Shown here: piece after piece, positions 33,631 to 41,051 of the stretch
Position numbering within the stretch: position 1 is the first letter of the stretch
Layout: each line of letters opens with the position of its first letter
Assembly: GCA_963782885.1 (NCBI GenBank)
Contig: CAWALL010000002.1
Coordinates: 372,001 to 436,000, forward strand
Origin: DATAOG01 sp963782885
GTDB taxonomy: Bacteria; Pseudomonadota; Alphaproteobacteria; Geminicoccales; Geminicoccaceae
DNA: 64,000 nt
Direction: 5' to 3'
Program-made: the position numbers and the translations under genes
The notes under the pieces: generated by a model
The model's input: only the letters and a program-made list of their open reading frames with translations
What the model was told of the DNA's origin: nothing
Databases searched by the model: none

Positions 33631-34914
33631 TCAGGCTGCTTCGCGCGCACCGGCGACCTCTCCGAAGCTCCGCCCGTCACCGTCCAGGACCGCTGCCTTC
33701 CCGGCGTAGTCCTGGAACCGGCGGATGATCACATCGACATACCTTGGGTCGAGCTCGATCAGCCGCGCCTGGCGCCCGGTCTTCTCGCAGGCGATCAGCG
33801 TGGAGCCGGACCCGCCGAAGGGGTCGAGCACGAGGTCGCGGCTCTTGCTTGAGTTCCGGATCGCCCGCTGGACCAGCGCCACCGGCTTCATCGTCGGATG
33901 CAGGTCGTTCCGCACCGGCTTGTCGAAGAACCACACGTCACCCTGGTCGCGGGCCCCGCACCAGAAATGGTCCGCGCCGTCCTTCCAGCCATACAAGATC
34001 GGCTCGTACTGCCGCTGGTAGTCGGCGCGGCCGAGCGTGAAGGTGCTCTTGGCCCAGATCACGAACGTCGACCACTTGCCGCCAGCGGCGCGGAAAGCTC
34101 GCTGCAGGGTGTCCAGCTCGGACGACGACATGCAGACGTAGCAGGCGCCCTTGGTCACGGCGAGGATGTTGGTGCAGGCGTCGAGCAGGAATGCCTCGAA
34201 GCCGCCGCCGAGGTTGTCGTTGAGGATCGGCCGGTGCTTGCCCCTGAGCTTGTCCTTCGGCGTGTTGGCGTAGTCGACATTGTACGGCGGATCGGCCCAG
34301 GTCATGTCCGCGAGCTGACCGCCGAGCACTCGCTCGACGTCGGCCAGCACCGTGGCATCGCCGCAGAGCAGCCGGTGGTTGCCGAGCACCCAGAGATCGC
34401 CGGGCTTGCTGACCGGCTCCTCCGGCAGCTCCGGGACCTCGTCCTCGGCTTCGTCTGACCCGGCCTCGCCGTCGGCGATCGCCAGCAGGCGCTCCAGCTC
34501 GGTGGCGTCGAAGCCGAGCAGGTCGAGGTCAAACCTCTCGTCCCTGAGCCAGCCCGCTTCCTCAGCCAGCAGCGGCTCGTCCCAGGTGCTGTTCAGTGTC
34601 AGCTGGTTGTCGCCAATGCGATACGCCCGTTTCTGCACCTCCGAGAGATGCTCGAACCGGATCACCGGCACCTCCGCGAGCCCGAGCTTACGTGCCGCCA
34701 GCAGCCGGCCGTGACCGGCGAGGATGCCGCCCTGCTCGTCGACCAGCACCGGGTTCGTCCAGCCGAACTCGATCATCGAGGCGGCGATCTGGTCCACCTG
34801 CGCGTCCGAGTGTGTGCGCGGATTGCGCTCGTAAGGGCGCAGGCGCTCGATCGGCCACAGCTCGATCCGCTCGGCGAGCGCGACCAATCCAGTGGCCTCA
34901 GGCGTCGCCGTCAT
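33631..34914 (-). CDS. ParB-domain / N6-adenine DNA methyltransferase fusion
   Basis: 427 residues from ATG 34914, which overlaps the stop of the next upstream gene (ATGA). Residues about 15-110 are a ParB/Srx-like domain (GGILAGHGRLLAARKLGLAE). The methyltransferase follows with catalytic ADMTWADPPYNVDYANT and, further on, the SAM-binding LVLDPFGGSGSTLIACEKTG. DPPY before FxGxG is the beta-class order. Such ParB-methylase fusions are common in alphaproteobacterial prophages, where they are thought to protect phage DNA from host restriction or alter regulation. The target sequence cannot be read from the protein. Confidence 0.92.
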   Translation of the reverse strand: MTATPEATGLVALAERIELWPIERLRPYERNPRTHSDAQVDQIAASMIEFGWTNPVLVDEQGGILAGHGRLLAARKLGLAEVPVIRFEHLSEVQKRAYRIGDNQLTLNSTWDEPLLAEEAGWLRDERFDLDLLGFDATELERLLAIADGEAGSDEAEDEVPELPEEPVSKPGDLWVLGNHRLLCGDATVLADVERVLGGQLADMTWADPPYNVDYANTPKDKLRGKHRPILNDNLGGGFEAFLLDACTNILAVTKGACYVCMSSSELDTLQRAFRAAGGKWSTFVIWAKSTFTLGRADYQRQYEPILYGWKDGADHFWCGARDQGDVWFFDKPVRNDLHPTMKPVALVQRAIRNSSKSRDLVLDPFGGSGSTLIACEKTGRQARLIELDPRYVDVIIRRFQDYAGKAAVLDGDGRSFGEVAGAREAA

Positions 34915-35129
34915 CGACCGTTGCAGTCTCGGCACTCGCACCTGACCATCGCGACGATGGCGGCGCCGATTGCGATCGCGGTAAGCGCGAGGTCGACGAT
35001 CGTGGGTGCGTACTCGGCGAGCTGGGGCACAAGGAGCGCAAGCAGGGCGGCCAGGCCGGCGGCCGAGCTCGGCTGGCTCAGCCGCTCGAGCAGCCGGCGG
35101 CAACGCCGTGTCAGCTGATCTCGGCTCAC
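34911..35129 (-). CDS. Small hydrophobic membrane protein A (holin-like)
   Basis: 72 residues from GTG 35129, chosen over TTG 35144 because GAGGGA lies 7 bases upstream. LSQPSSAAGLAALLALLVPQ then IVDLALTAIAIGAAIVAMVR gives two closely spaced hydrophobic helices, with a CECRDC cysteine tail. It is clearly paralogous to the protein at 35159-35353. Size, topology and charge fit a holin or spanin-region protein, but no endolysin is visible nearby, so this role is only a suggestion. Confidence 0.6.
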   Translation of the reverse strand: MSRDQLTRRCRRLLERLSQPSSAAGLAALLALLVPQLAEYAPTIVDLALTAIAIGAAIVAMVRCECRDCNGR

Positions 35130-35158
35130 GCCTGGATCCCTCAAGCTCGGCTTGGCGC

Positions 35159-35353
35159 TCAGCGGCCGGCGCCCTCGCGCTGCACGATCGCGAAGATGCC
35201 GGCCACGGCAGCGACGGCGTTCAGGCCCAACTCGACCAGCGCCGGCGCGTGGTCGGCGATGCTCGGGACGAAGAGCGCGAGCAACGCGGCAAGGCCGGCG
35301 GCGGAGCTCGGCTCGGTCAGGCGGCTGCGTGGCCCGGGAGTTGGGTCGGTCAT
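35159..35353 (-). CDS. Small hydrophobic membrane protein B (holin-like)
   Basis: 64 residues from ATG 35353 after GAGGATCTGATC. LTEPSSAAGLAALLALFVPS then LVELGLNAVAAVAGIFAIVQ align with the neighbouring protein over nearly full length (SSAAGLAALLAL shared exactly), so the two genes arose by tandem duplication. They share orientation and a short spacer with the methyltransferase and form one operon of three genes. Two-helix holin-like topology. Confidence 0.6.
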   Translation of the reverse strand: MTDPTPGPRSRLTEPSSAAGLAALLALFVPSIADHAPALVELGLNAVAAVAGIFAIVQREGAGR

Positions 35354-35872
35354 GATCAGATCCTCGATTGTGTGGACGGGTGTCGGCGCCGCGGGGCGAC
35401 GTCGATGAGAGGCTCGTGCGAACCTCGGGGTGCGAACTGCGACGCGTCGCAGCGGCGCGACGCGGGCGCGGTGCTGGGGTGCGGTTCCGAAAGCTGAGGC
35501 GGACTGCCGCGTTGCGGCGTTGCGATGCGACGGGTGGCGCGAACTGCGAACCCGGAATCGCAGGCTGTCGCTAGCCAAATATCGCGGCGGGGCCCCCCCG
35601 TACCCGTTTGGCCCCAGGAAGGACCCGCAATCTCAGTGATTTAGCAGAAGCGAGCGCCGACAGAGAAGGTTCCGCAGTCCCTCTCGCCCGACCGACATCA
35701 CTTCAAAACGTCACCTCAAAGGTGTCCGAAAGCAAAATAGCCCGCTCCAGAGGGTGGAGGGGCTGCGAGACGCAATCTTCGAGGATGCCATATCTTAAAT
35801 CTTGTGATGGAAATTGTCAAGCCTTCCGGCGTGGGACTTCGACCTTGTACCCTCCGGAACCCGCCGGGCGAG
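35354..35872. other. Gene-free region upstream of the holin-like/methylase operon
   Basis: 519 bases without a believable gene. The part nearest the operon has repeats of GCGAACTGCGA (35428 and 35540 areas) and GCGTTGCG-type words that could be regulatory. A C-run of seven interrupts 35594-35602. The stretch 35640-35870 is less GC-rich and looks like leftover DNA at the boundary of the insert to its right. No promoter could be assigned with confidence. Confidence 0.4.
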
Positions 35873-36010
35873 TTAGCCAGCCAAGGCATAGTCGCACCGC
35901 GCCGCCAGCATTTCGAGCGCCGCGACCAGAACTCCCTTAGCCTGCTCGTGGCGCACCGATCCTTCGACCCAGCCTTGGCGCATCGCCCACTCGCGCACGC
36001 TCCGCTCACA
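35873..36010 (-). pseudogene. C-terminal fragment of a DUF6456-like phage gene
   Basis: The minus strand encodes CERSVREWAMRQGWVEGSVR then HEQAKGVLVAALEMLAARCD and stops at TAA 35873-35875. It matches the last 45 residues of the intact gene at 39253-39762 (LQRSVREWAMCQGWGGRPVR and so on) at about three quarters identity. The upstream part is missing. The DUF1326-to-exonuclease insert lies exactly between this fragment and the intact homologue, which suggests recombination between related prophages. Confidence 0.75.
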
Positions 36011-36050
36011 ATGTCCGGTTCGCGATCGCATTGCGGACCCATATGGGTGG

Positions 36051-36701
36051 TCATGCCGCGTCGGGACCGCTCCAGTCGAAGGTGATGTGCTTGCTAGAGT
36101 TCCCGGCGCGGTCCCACTTGAAGACGAAGGCGTTGACATTGTCCTCCGTTGCCTTTCCCTGAGTGCCGACCTGTCCGGGTCCCGTCTCGGACCCGGGAAG
36201 GTTCTCCATCCGAGGTGGCTTGCCTTCGCTCGTTGGGCCCGACAGGGCCTTGGCCGCGGCACGCACGAGACCAGGAATGACTGCGCGCCAGGAGGTTCGG
36301 TCTGGAGCGATCTCCACCTCGATGGGCGCAAACTCGAGCCCTAGCATCTCGGGACCGAAGATCTCGTTTAGGCGGGCGGGCCAGCCACCTGCCTGTCCAC
36401 CGAAAATCATCTGGAGCGCCTCACGCTGTCCCTCATCCGCGCGCTCGTCCATGACGACACCCATCTTGGGTTCCGAATGAGCACCCTCCTCCCATAGGTT
36501 GCCCTTGAAACTGGCAAATGCGACGACGTTGAGTCCGTCCAGTGCGACATCACCGTAGCGGCCCTCTCGGATGTGCCAGACCAAGACCCCGTCACAGTAG
36601 TCGCCGTCGGGGGCTTGAGCCCAAGAACAGGGGCAGGGAACGTTGCATCTGCATACGTCGAACCACTCACCCTTGGCGTTCCAGGCAGGTACGTCAGCCA
36701 T
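36051..36701 (-). CDS. DUF1326-family protein
   Basis: 216 residues from ATG 36701 (MADVPAWNAKGEWFDVCRCN). The N-terminal cysteine cluster FDVCRCNVPCPCSWAQAPDG and the core IREGRYGDVALDGLNVVAFA, then IFGGQAGGWPARLNEIFGPE are the DUF1326 hallmarks. The function is not established; the cysteines suggest metal binding. It is a chromosomal-type gene, the last of four minus-strand genes in a non-phage insert, each with its own spacer. Confidence 0.88.
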   Translation of the reverse strand: MADVPAWNAKGEWFDVCRCNVPCPCSWAQAPDGDYCDGVLVWHIREGRYGDVALDGLNVVAFASFKGNLWEEGAHSEPKMGVVMDERADEGQREALQMIFGGQAGGWPARLNEIFGPEMLGLEFAPIEVEIAPDRTSWRAVIPGLVRAAAKALSGPTSEGKPPRMENLPGSETGPGQVGTQGKATEDNVNAFVFKWDRAGNSSKHITFDWSGPDAA

Positions 36702-36786
36702 AATGCTCTCCTCTATCGCAAAGGGGTGGCCTGTAGCCACATCCTGACATCTCGTTAGTTGTGGTAGCGCACCGGAGAGCGCAATG

Positions 36787-37260
36787 TCACCCGCGCCGTG
36801 CCGCCTTGATCGCAGCGATGTCGATCTTCTTCATGCCCAGCATCGCATCGAACGCGCGCTTTGCTTCGTCGCCGCCGGCAGCCACCGCCTCGGTCAGCAC
36901 GCGCGGCGTGATTTGCCAGGAGATGCCCCACTTGTCTTTGCACCAACCGCACTGGCTCTCTTGGCCGCCATTGCGGACGATGGCGTTCCAGTAGCGGTCG
37001 GTCTCCTGCTGATCGTCGGTGGCGATCTGGAACGAGAAGGCTTCGTTGTGCTTGAACGCGGGACCGCCGTTGAGGCCGATACAGGGGATGCCGGCGACCG
37101 TGAACTCGACCATCAACACGTCGCCCTCCTTGCCGGATGGGTAGTCGCTGGGTGCACGGTGAACGGCACCTACCGCGCTATCGGGAAAGGTCTCGGCATA
37201 GAAGCGCGCAGCTGCCTCGGCGTCTTTGTCGTACCATAAGCAGATCGTGTTCTTGGCCAT
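36787..37260 (-). CDS. VOC-family protein (PhnB / 3-demethylubiquinone methyltransferase-like)
   Basis: 157 residues, MAKNTICLWYDKDAEAAARF YAE in two blocks, then GDVLMVEFTVAGIPCIGLNG, FSFQIATDDQQETDRYWNAI and GGQESQCGWCKDKWGISWQI. This is the PhnB-type member of the vicinal-oxygen-chelate fold, with the usual CGWCKDKWG loop. Catalytic activity is uncertain; many members are of unknown substrate. Neighbours are DUF1326 and a DHFR-like gene, an association common in soil bacteria. Confidence 0.9.
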   Translation of the reverse strand: MAKNTICLWYDKDAEAAARFYAETFPDSAVGAVHRAPSDYPSGKEGDVLMVEFTVAGIPCIGLNGGPAFKHNEAFSFQIATDDQQETDRYWNAIVRNGGQESQCGWCKDKWGISWQITPRVLTEAVAAGGDEAKRAFDAMLGMKKIDIAAIKAARRG

Positions 37261-37451
37261 TGCGTGTCCTTTCGCTTCGCTCGTGTGCGACCGTAAAAAA
37301 ATATCCCTGCGGCTTGCAGTTCAGCCCAGGCATGAGGAACATGGGACCGCCGGCCCGTCTGAACCCCTGTGCCGGTCGTGCTGAAGCCCAGGCTGAGAAG
37401 AGCAGAGGTTAGCCAGGCTCGGAAGTTGGCTGCCATTTGGCATGCGGCCGG

Positions 37452-38120
37452 TCAGCCCTCACCTTTCATCCGCTCGCGCCGCGCGATTTCCGCTGGCGTT
37501 GGCGGGTCCATAGCAAAGTCGCCCGTCACCACGTCACCCGCACGCTGATAGCGCGCGATCACAACCCCCGTCGTCGTCACCCGGTTGTCCACGAGCTTGA
37601 ACGCTGCCGGCTTCGCCCCCTTGTCGAACAGCTTCTTGCCGTTGCCCAGCACGATCGGGAACGTGAACGTATTGATCTCGTCGATCAGATCGTTGGCCAG
37701 CAAGGTCTGGATCAGATCGCTGCTGCCCTGCGTCACCAACGCAGGGCCGTCTTCTCGTTTCAACCGCGCGACGTCCGCCGCCGCGTCGTGGAGCGCGACC
37801 GAACCCGTCCACGTCAGGTCCATGGTCGAGCGCGTCGCGACGTACTTCGTGGTGCTGTTGAACAGCCTGGCGATGAAATCGTCATCGCCGCCCTCAGCAT
37901 ATGGCCAGTGCGCCGCAAAGATCTCGTAGGTCTTGCGCCCGAGCAGCAGCTCGAACGGTTGGCCGAACATCCTGTCAACCGCCTGACCGAACACCTCGTC
38001 TATGTGCGGCACCACCCAGCCGCCGAACTTGAAGCCGCGCGTCGGATCCTCTTCCGGCCCGCCCGGCGCTTGCATCACGCCGTCCAACGACACGAACGCT
38101 CCCGTAATGACCCTTCTCAT
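37452..38120 (-). CDS. Dihydrofolate-reductase-like (RibD C-terminal fold) protein
   Basis: 222 residues from ATG 38120. MRRVITGAFVSLDGVMQAPG, LLLGRKTYEIFAAHWPYAEG, ALVTQGSSDLIQTLLANDLI and NTFTFPIVLGNGKKLFDKGA are the standard blocks of this small reductase family (COG0262). It binds NADPH in the DHFR fold; the physiological substrate is unknown. A longer upstream frame to 38306 was rejected as out of character. Chromosomal-type gene in the same insert. Confidence 0.9.
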   Translation of the reverse strand: MRRVITGAFVSLDGVMQAPGGPEEDPTRGFKFGGWVVPHIDEVFGQAVDRMFGQPFELLLGRKTYEIFAAHWPYAEGGDDDFIARLFNSTTKYVATRSTMDLTWTGSVALHDAAADVARLKREDGPALVTQGSSDLIQTLLANDLIDEINTFTFPIVLGNGKKLFDKGAKPAAFKLVDNRVTTTGVVIARYQRAGDVVTGDFAMDPPTPAEIARRERMKGEG

Positions 38121-38379
38121 GTCCGTCCTCCGTTTCGGCAAGGGCACTTGCGCCCTTGGCATCCGCCGCCCCGTCGCCGAGCAAGGGCGCAGCAGGCTCG
38201 CGCTCGGGCATTGCATCGCGGTCGGCTCGAGGGCTGCGGCGCTTGATGTCTCGAGGACGAGCGAGCCGGAGCATTTCCGACAGCGGTCGCAAGGGAAGTC
38301 GCCCACTCCGCGCCGCCCCGTCCCGTGCCATGGAGTACTAGGACCGCTGCGTAGAGGGGTATTGTCCTCCCAACTGCGC

Positions 38380-39228
38380 TCATTGTGCAGATTGCGCCAG
38401 CGCAGCGAGACGCTCGGCCAGGCGGTTCAGCTCCCAGGCACGCGCAAGATCAGCGGCGGTTGTCCAGGTCGGTGTCTGGTCGGGCAACGGGGGCAGCGGT
38501 GCGGCGCTGTCCATCGTCGCGATCCGGCGATACAGCCGAAGGTCATCTGCCTGCGCCGCCAGCCTCCCAGCTTTGAGCGCCTGTTCGAGCGTGCCGTGCA
38601 GGCGCAGCAGCTTCGCCGCACCCTTCGGCCCGACACCCCTGGCACCCGGCAGCTTGTCCGAGGGATCGCCACGCAGGGCGATGAAGTCGGGCACCTGCCG
38701 CGGCTCGACGCCGTAGCGCGCGCGCACCTCCGCCGGTCCGATGCGCGCGATCTCGCCGGCCCGTACCGGCTGCAGGATCGTCGTCTTGTCCGAGGCCAGC
38801 TGAAACGTATCGCGATCACCGCTTGCGACGAGGACAGTGCCGCCGCGCCCCTCCTCGTCAGCCACGGCCGCCGCGAGGAAATCGTCGGCCTCGTAGCCGG
38901 CAGCCTTGGCACAAGCGAAGCCGCAGGCGGCCACGAACTCCGGTAGCACTTCGAGCTGGTCGATCAGCTCGGCATCGAACCTGCGCCCGCCCTGGTAGCC
39001 TTCGAGCGCATGATGCCGATAGGTCGGCGCATCCAGCGTGTCCCAGCCCACCAGCACGGCGCGGGGCTGCTCGTCCTCGTAGAGCCGCAAGAGCAGATTG
39101 GCGAAGCCGACGATGGCGCCGCCGCCTTGGTTGCCGCGCCGGCGGATCGACTTCGGCAAGGCGTGGTAGGCGCGGTGGGCAAATGAGTCGCCGTCCACCG
39201 CGAGCAGCGGACGGCCTGTGATGGCCAT
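38380..39228 (-). CDS. 5'-3' exonuclease (PolA N-terminal / flap nuclease type)
   Basis: 282 residues. LLAVDGDSFAHRAYHAL holds the first metal Asp, GYEADDFLAAAVADEEGRGG and LVASGDRDTFQLAS the acidic cluster, and DFIALRGDPSDKLPGARGVG with PKGAAKLLRL is the helix-3-turn-helix. Complete for a stand-alone enzyme of this class; it would trim 5' flaps in replication or repair. Start ATG 39228 follows GAAGGAAG. It lies 24 bp downstream of the DUF6456 phage gene, so it could be phage-borne, but close homologues I recall are chromosomal. Confidence 0.9.
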   Translation of the reverse strand: MAITGRPLLAVDGDSFAHRAYHALPKSIRRRGNQGGGAIVGFANLLLRLYEDEQPRAVLVGWDTLDAPTYRHHALEGYQGGRRFDAELIDQLEVLPEFVAACGFACAKAAGYEADDFLAAAVADEEGRGGTVLVASGDRDTFQLASDKTTILQPVRAGEIARIGPAEVRARYGVEPRQVPDFIALRGDPSDKLPGARGVGPKGAAKLLRLHGTLEQALKAGRLAAQADDLRLYRRIATMDSAAPLPPLPDQTPTWTTAADLARAWELNRLAERLAALAQSAQ

Positions 39229-39252
39229 ATCTTCCTTCTTCGTTCAGATTCC

Positions 39253-39762
39253 TCAGGAGGCCCGCCTGGCCTCGCCATACCCGACGTGCGCCGCCAGCAT
39301 TCCCAGCGCTGCCACCAGGATGCCCTGCGCCTGCTCCTGGCGCACAGGGCGTCCGCCCCAACCTTGGCACATTGCCCACTCGCGCACGCTCCGCTGCAGG
39401 CCGACCACGTGCCACACGCAGGAGCCCGCCGGGCTGGAGAGACCGCCGAGCGCCTGCATCGCTTGGTGCACCCGACGGCGCGCATGAAGCTGCCGCTCGG
39501 TCAGGTCAGGCTCACGTCCGGTCCCCGGCACGCGCAGGATCGGCAGCGCCCGGAGCGAGTCGAGGTTCGCGACGATGAAGGCGGCCTGAAAGTCCTGGGC
39601 CGCATCGTGCATCTCCGGCGTGATCGTGCCAGCCTTCAACATCTTGCCCAAGCTGTCGACCGTCCGGTGGTGAACCACGATCCTGCCGTCGGGGTCCTTC
39701 TCCCGCACTTCCTCGAGCTGGCGTCCCTTGACCTTGTGTGGCTTGATCCGGGCGCTCATCAT
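39253..39762 (-). CDS. DUF6456-family phage protein
   Basis: 169 residues. VDSLGKMLKAGTITPEMHDA, AAFIVANLDSLRALPILRVP, GGLSSPAGSCVWHVVGLQRS and VREWAMCQGWGGRPVRQEQA match the DUF6456 pattern found in alphaproteobacterial phages. The HTH-like C-terminal half suggests DNA binding, possibly as a regulator in the early region. Its start overlaps the next gene's stop (ATGA at 39759-39762). A diverged C-terminal fragment of a homologue lies at 35873. Confidence 0.82.
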   Translation of the reverse strand: MMSARIKPHKVKGRQLEEVREKDPDGRIVVHHRTVDSLGKMLKAGTITPEMHDAAQDFQAAFIVANLDSLRALPILRVPGTGREPDLTERQLHARRRVHQAMQALGGLSSPAGSCVWHVVGLQRSVREWAMCQGWGGRPVRQEQAQGILVAALGMLAAHVGYGEARRAS

Positions 39763-39971
39763 TCACCTCCTGCCCGGCGGCCGTACAGCCGGTTGGCCTC
39801 GTTGATCAGCGCCTGCCGGGTCCAGTCGTCACGGACTTCCTCGGGCCTGAGCATGATCACGCCCTGTTTGCGCCACGCTGCCCGCCGCATGGCGAGCAGG
39901 TCGTCGTCGGTTGGTGCTGCCCGGCCGTGAGTGCGTGCCAGGCACGAGCGGAAGCCTGCGGGGTTGGTCAC
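39759..39971 (-). CDS. Small phage early-region protein
   Basis: 70 residues (MTNPAGFRSCLARTHGRAAP). The middle, DDLLAMRRAAWRKQGVIMLR, then DWTRQALINEANRLYGRRAG suggest a helical protein. It overlaps genes on both sides by 4 bases, so it is translated within a coupled operon. No family recognised. Confidence 0.7.
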   Translation of the reverse strand: MTNPAGFRSCLARTHGRAAPTDDDLLAMRRAAWRKQGVIMLRPEEVRDDWTRQALINEANRLYGRRAGGE

Positions 39972-40255
39972 CGAGTCACCTCCGCTAGGCAGCCGGCATA
40001 CCCCGCGATATCGGTGATGCTGTCGAGGTGCCCCGGATCGTGCGCCAGCCTCGCGGCCTTCAAATCGATCAGGCAGAGGATCGCTTGCGCGGCCGTGACC
40101 TCGACGCCGAGGACGAGCGACCAGCGCTTCGCCACCTGCTCGAACAGATCGGTCGGCTGGCCATAGGTGCTGCGGCGCCTTGCAACGACGCCGGCCGCTT
40201 GCTCCAGGAGCTCCTCGGCTTTCATCGCCGTCGAGCCCGCGCGATCACTCATCAT
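39968..40255 (-). CDS. DUF6378-family phage protein
   Basis: 95 residues (MMSDRAGSTAMKAEELLEQA). AAGVVARRRSTYGQPTDLFE, then AAQAILCLIDLKAARLAHDP and DSITDIAGYAGCLAEV are the DUF6378 blocks. These small proteins are widespread in phages; function is unknown. The internal Met at residue 11 is an alternative start. It overlaps both neighbours in the coupled early operon. Confidence 0.82.
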   Translation of the reverse strand: MMSDRAGSTAMKAEELLEQAAGVVARRRSTYGQPTDLFEQVAKRWSLVLGVEVTAAQAILCLIDLKAARLAHDPGHLDSITDIAGYAGCLAEVTR

Positions 40256-41051
40256 TCAGTTCCCACACAAGGCGGCGTTCAGCAGGGTGAAGCGGATCGG
40301 CAGCTTTTCGCCGGTGAGTTTGCCGTGCACCCGTCTGAGTGCGGATCACCGCCTCGGAGTCCGAGAGCGCGGCGATCTCATCACCACGCAGGAGGAGAAT
40401 CAGCCCCATGCCCTGGATGCGGCCCCAGGGCGCGCGGCGGTGACAGCCAAAGAGTTCCCAGTCCCGCCAGCCGAGCGAGGCGGCCTGTGTCCCCCAGCCA
40501 TCGAGGAAGCGCTCGGCATCAAGGATCAGCTGTTCCCAGGCGTGCTGCGGATAGCCGCGCGCGGCAGGTGAGTCCCGCAGAAGAGCAACACCTTCGATCC
40601 ACTTGGTCGGAGCCCCCTCAGGTGCCGAGAAAGGGCCTGCATGCTGGCGCTTCAGCCGCTCGCTTGCGGGGTTTTGGACACCTGACCCCCGATTTTGGAC
40701 ACTAGCAGCCTCCAGGTGTCCAAAACCAAACCTTTGATCTGTCTCGTTTATTTGATGGTTTTGGACAGTTTGGACAGTTTGGACAGTTCTCTGAATAAGA
40801 CTCGACGCGCGCGAGACTTCCGATGTTTTTGCGTCACCGTCCGGTGCGTTCTCATGCTCCCCGAGGAGATCGTCATCGATAGTGTTCCCTGTGGGGTGTC
40901 CAAACTGTCCAAACTGTCCAAAGCCGCAGTTTTCCAGGGCCTTCGGGTTGGACACCTGCTCCTGGGAGGTGTCCAAGGGTGTCCAAAATCGAGCCTCCCG
41001 GCTGCCCAGGGTCTCGATCATGGCCTCGATACGCGCGAGTGGGTCGGTCAT
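40245..41051 (-). CDS. Phage early protein whose gene contains an iteron array
   Basis: 268 residues. The N-terminal half is low in conserved structure and carries peptide repeats FGQFGQFGH and VQTVQTVQN, which are the two readings of one DNA repeat in opposite orientations. The C-terminal half (RGYPQHAWEQLILDAERFLD, then WGTQAASLGWRDWELFGCHR) looks like a folded domain known to me only as a conserved phage hypothetical. It precedes the primase gene's position in the operon in reverse order (primase first, then this), and overlaps the primase stop by 4 bases. A replication role is inferred from the iterons. Confidence 0.7.
   Translation of the reverse strand: MTDPLARIEAMIETLGSREARFWTPLDTSQEQVSNPKALENCGFGQFGQFGHPTGNTIDDDLLGEHENAPDGDAKTSEVSRASSLIQRTVQTVQTVQNHQINETDQRFGFGHLEAASVQNRGSGVQNPASERLKRQHAGPFSAPEGAPTKWIEGVALLRDSPAARGYPQHAWEQLILDAERFLDGWGTQAASLGWRDWELFGCHRRAPWGRIQGMGLILLLRGDEIAALSDSEAVIRTQTGARQTHRRKAADPLHPAERRLVWELNDE
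40672..40988. repeat. Iteron array TTTGGACA/TGTCCAAA, candidate replication origin
   Basis: At least twelve copies in both orientations: TTTTGGACAC at 40672 and 40693; GTGTCCAAAA at 40716; three head-to-tail 9-mers TTTGGACAG from 40760; three TGTCCAAAC-type units from 40897; TTGGACACC at 40948; TGTCCAA at 40970; TGTCCAAAA at 40980. The triplets form a perfect 26-bp inverted repeat (40760-40785 against 40897-40922). Because the same word is kept in opposite orientations, giving different peptides, selection appears to act on DNA. Lambda and many phages keep origin iterons inside an initiator gene. Confidence 0.6.

Noticed and set aside
35420..35560. GCGAACTGCGA-like repeats as an iteron origin
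   Set aside because: Only two or three imperfect copies in very GC-rich DNA; not convincing next to the regular array at 40672.
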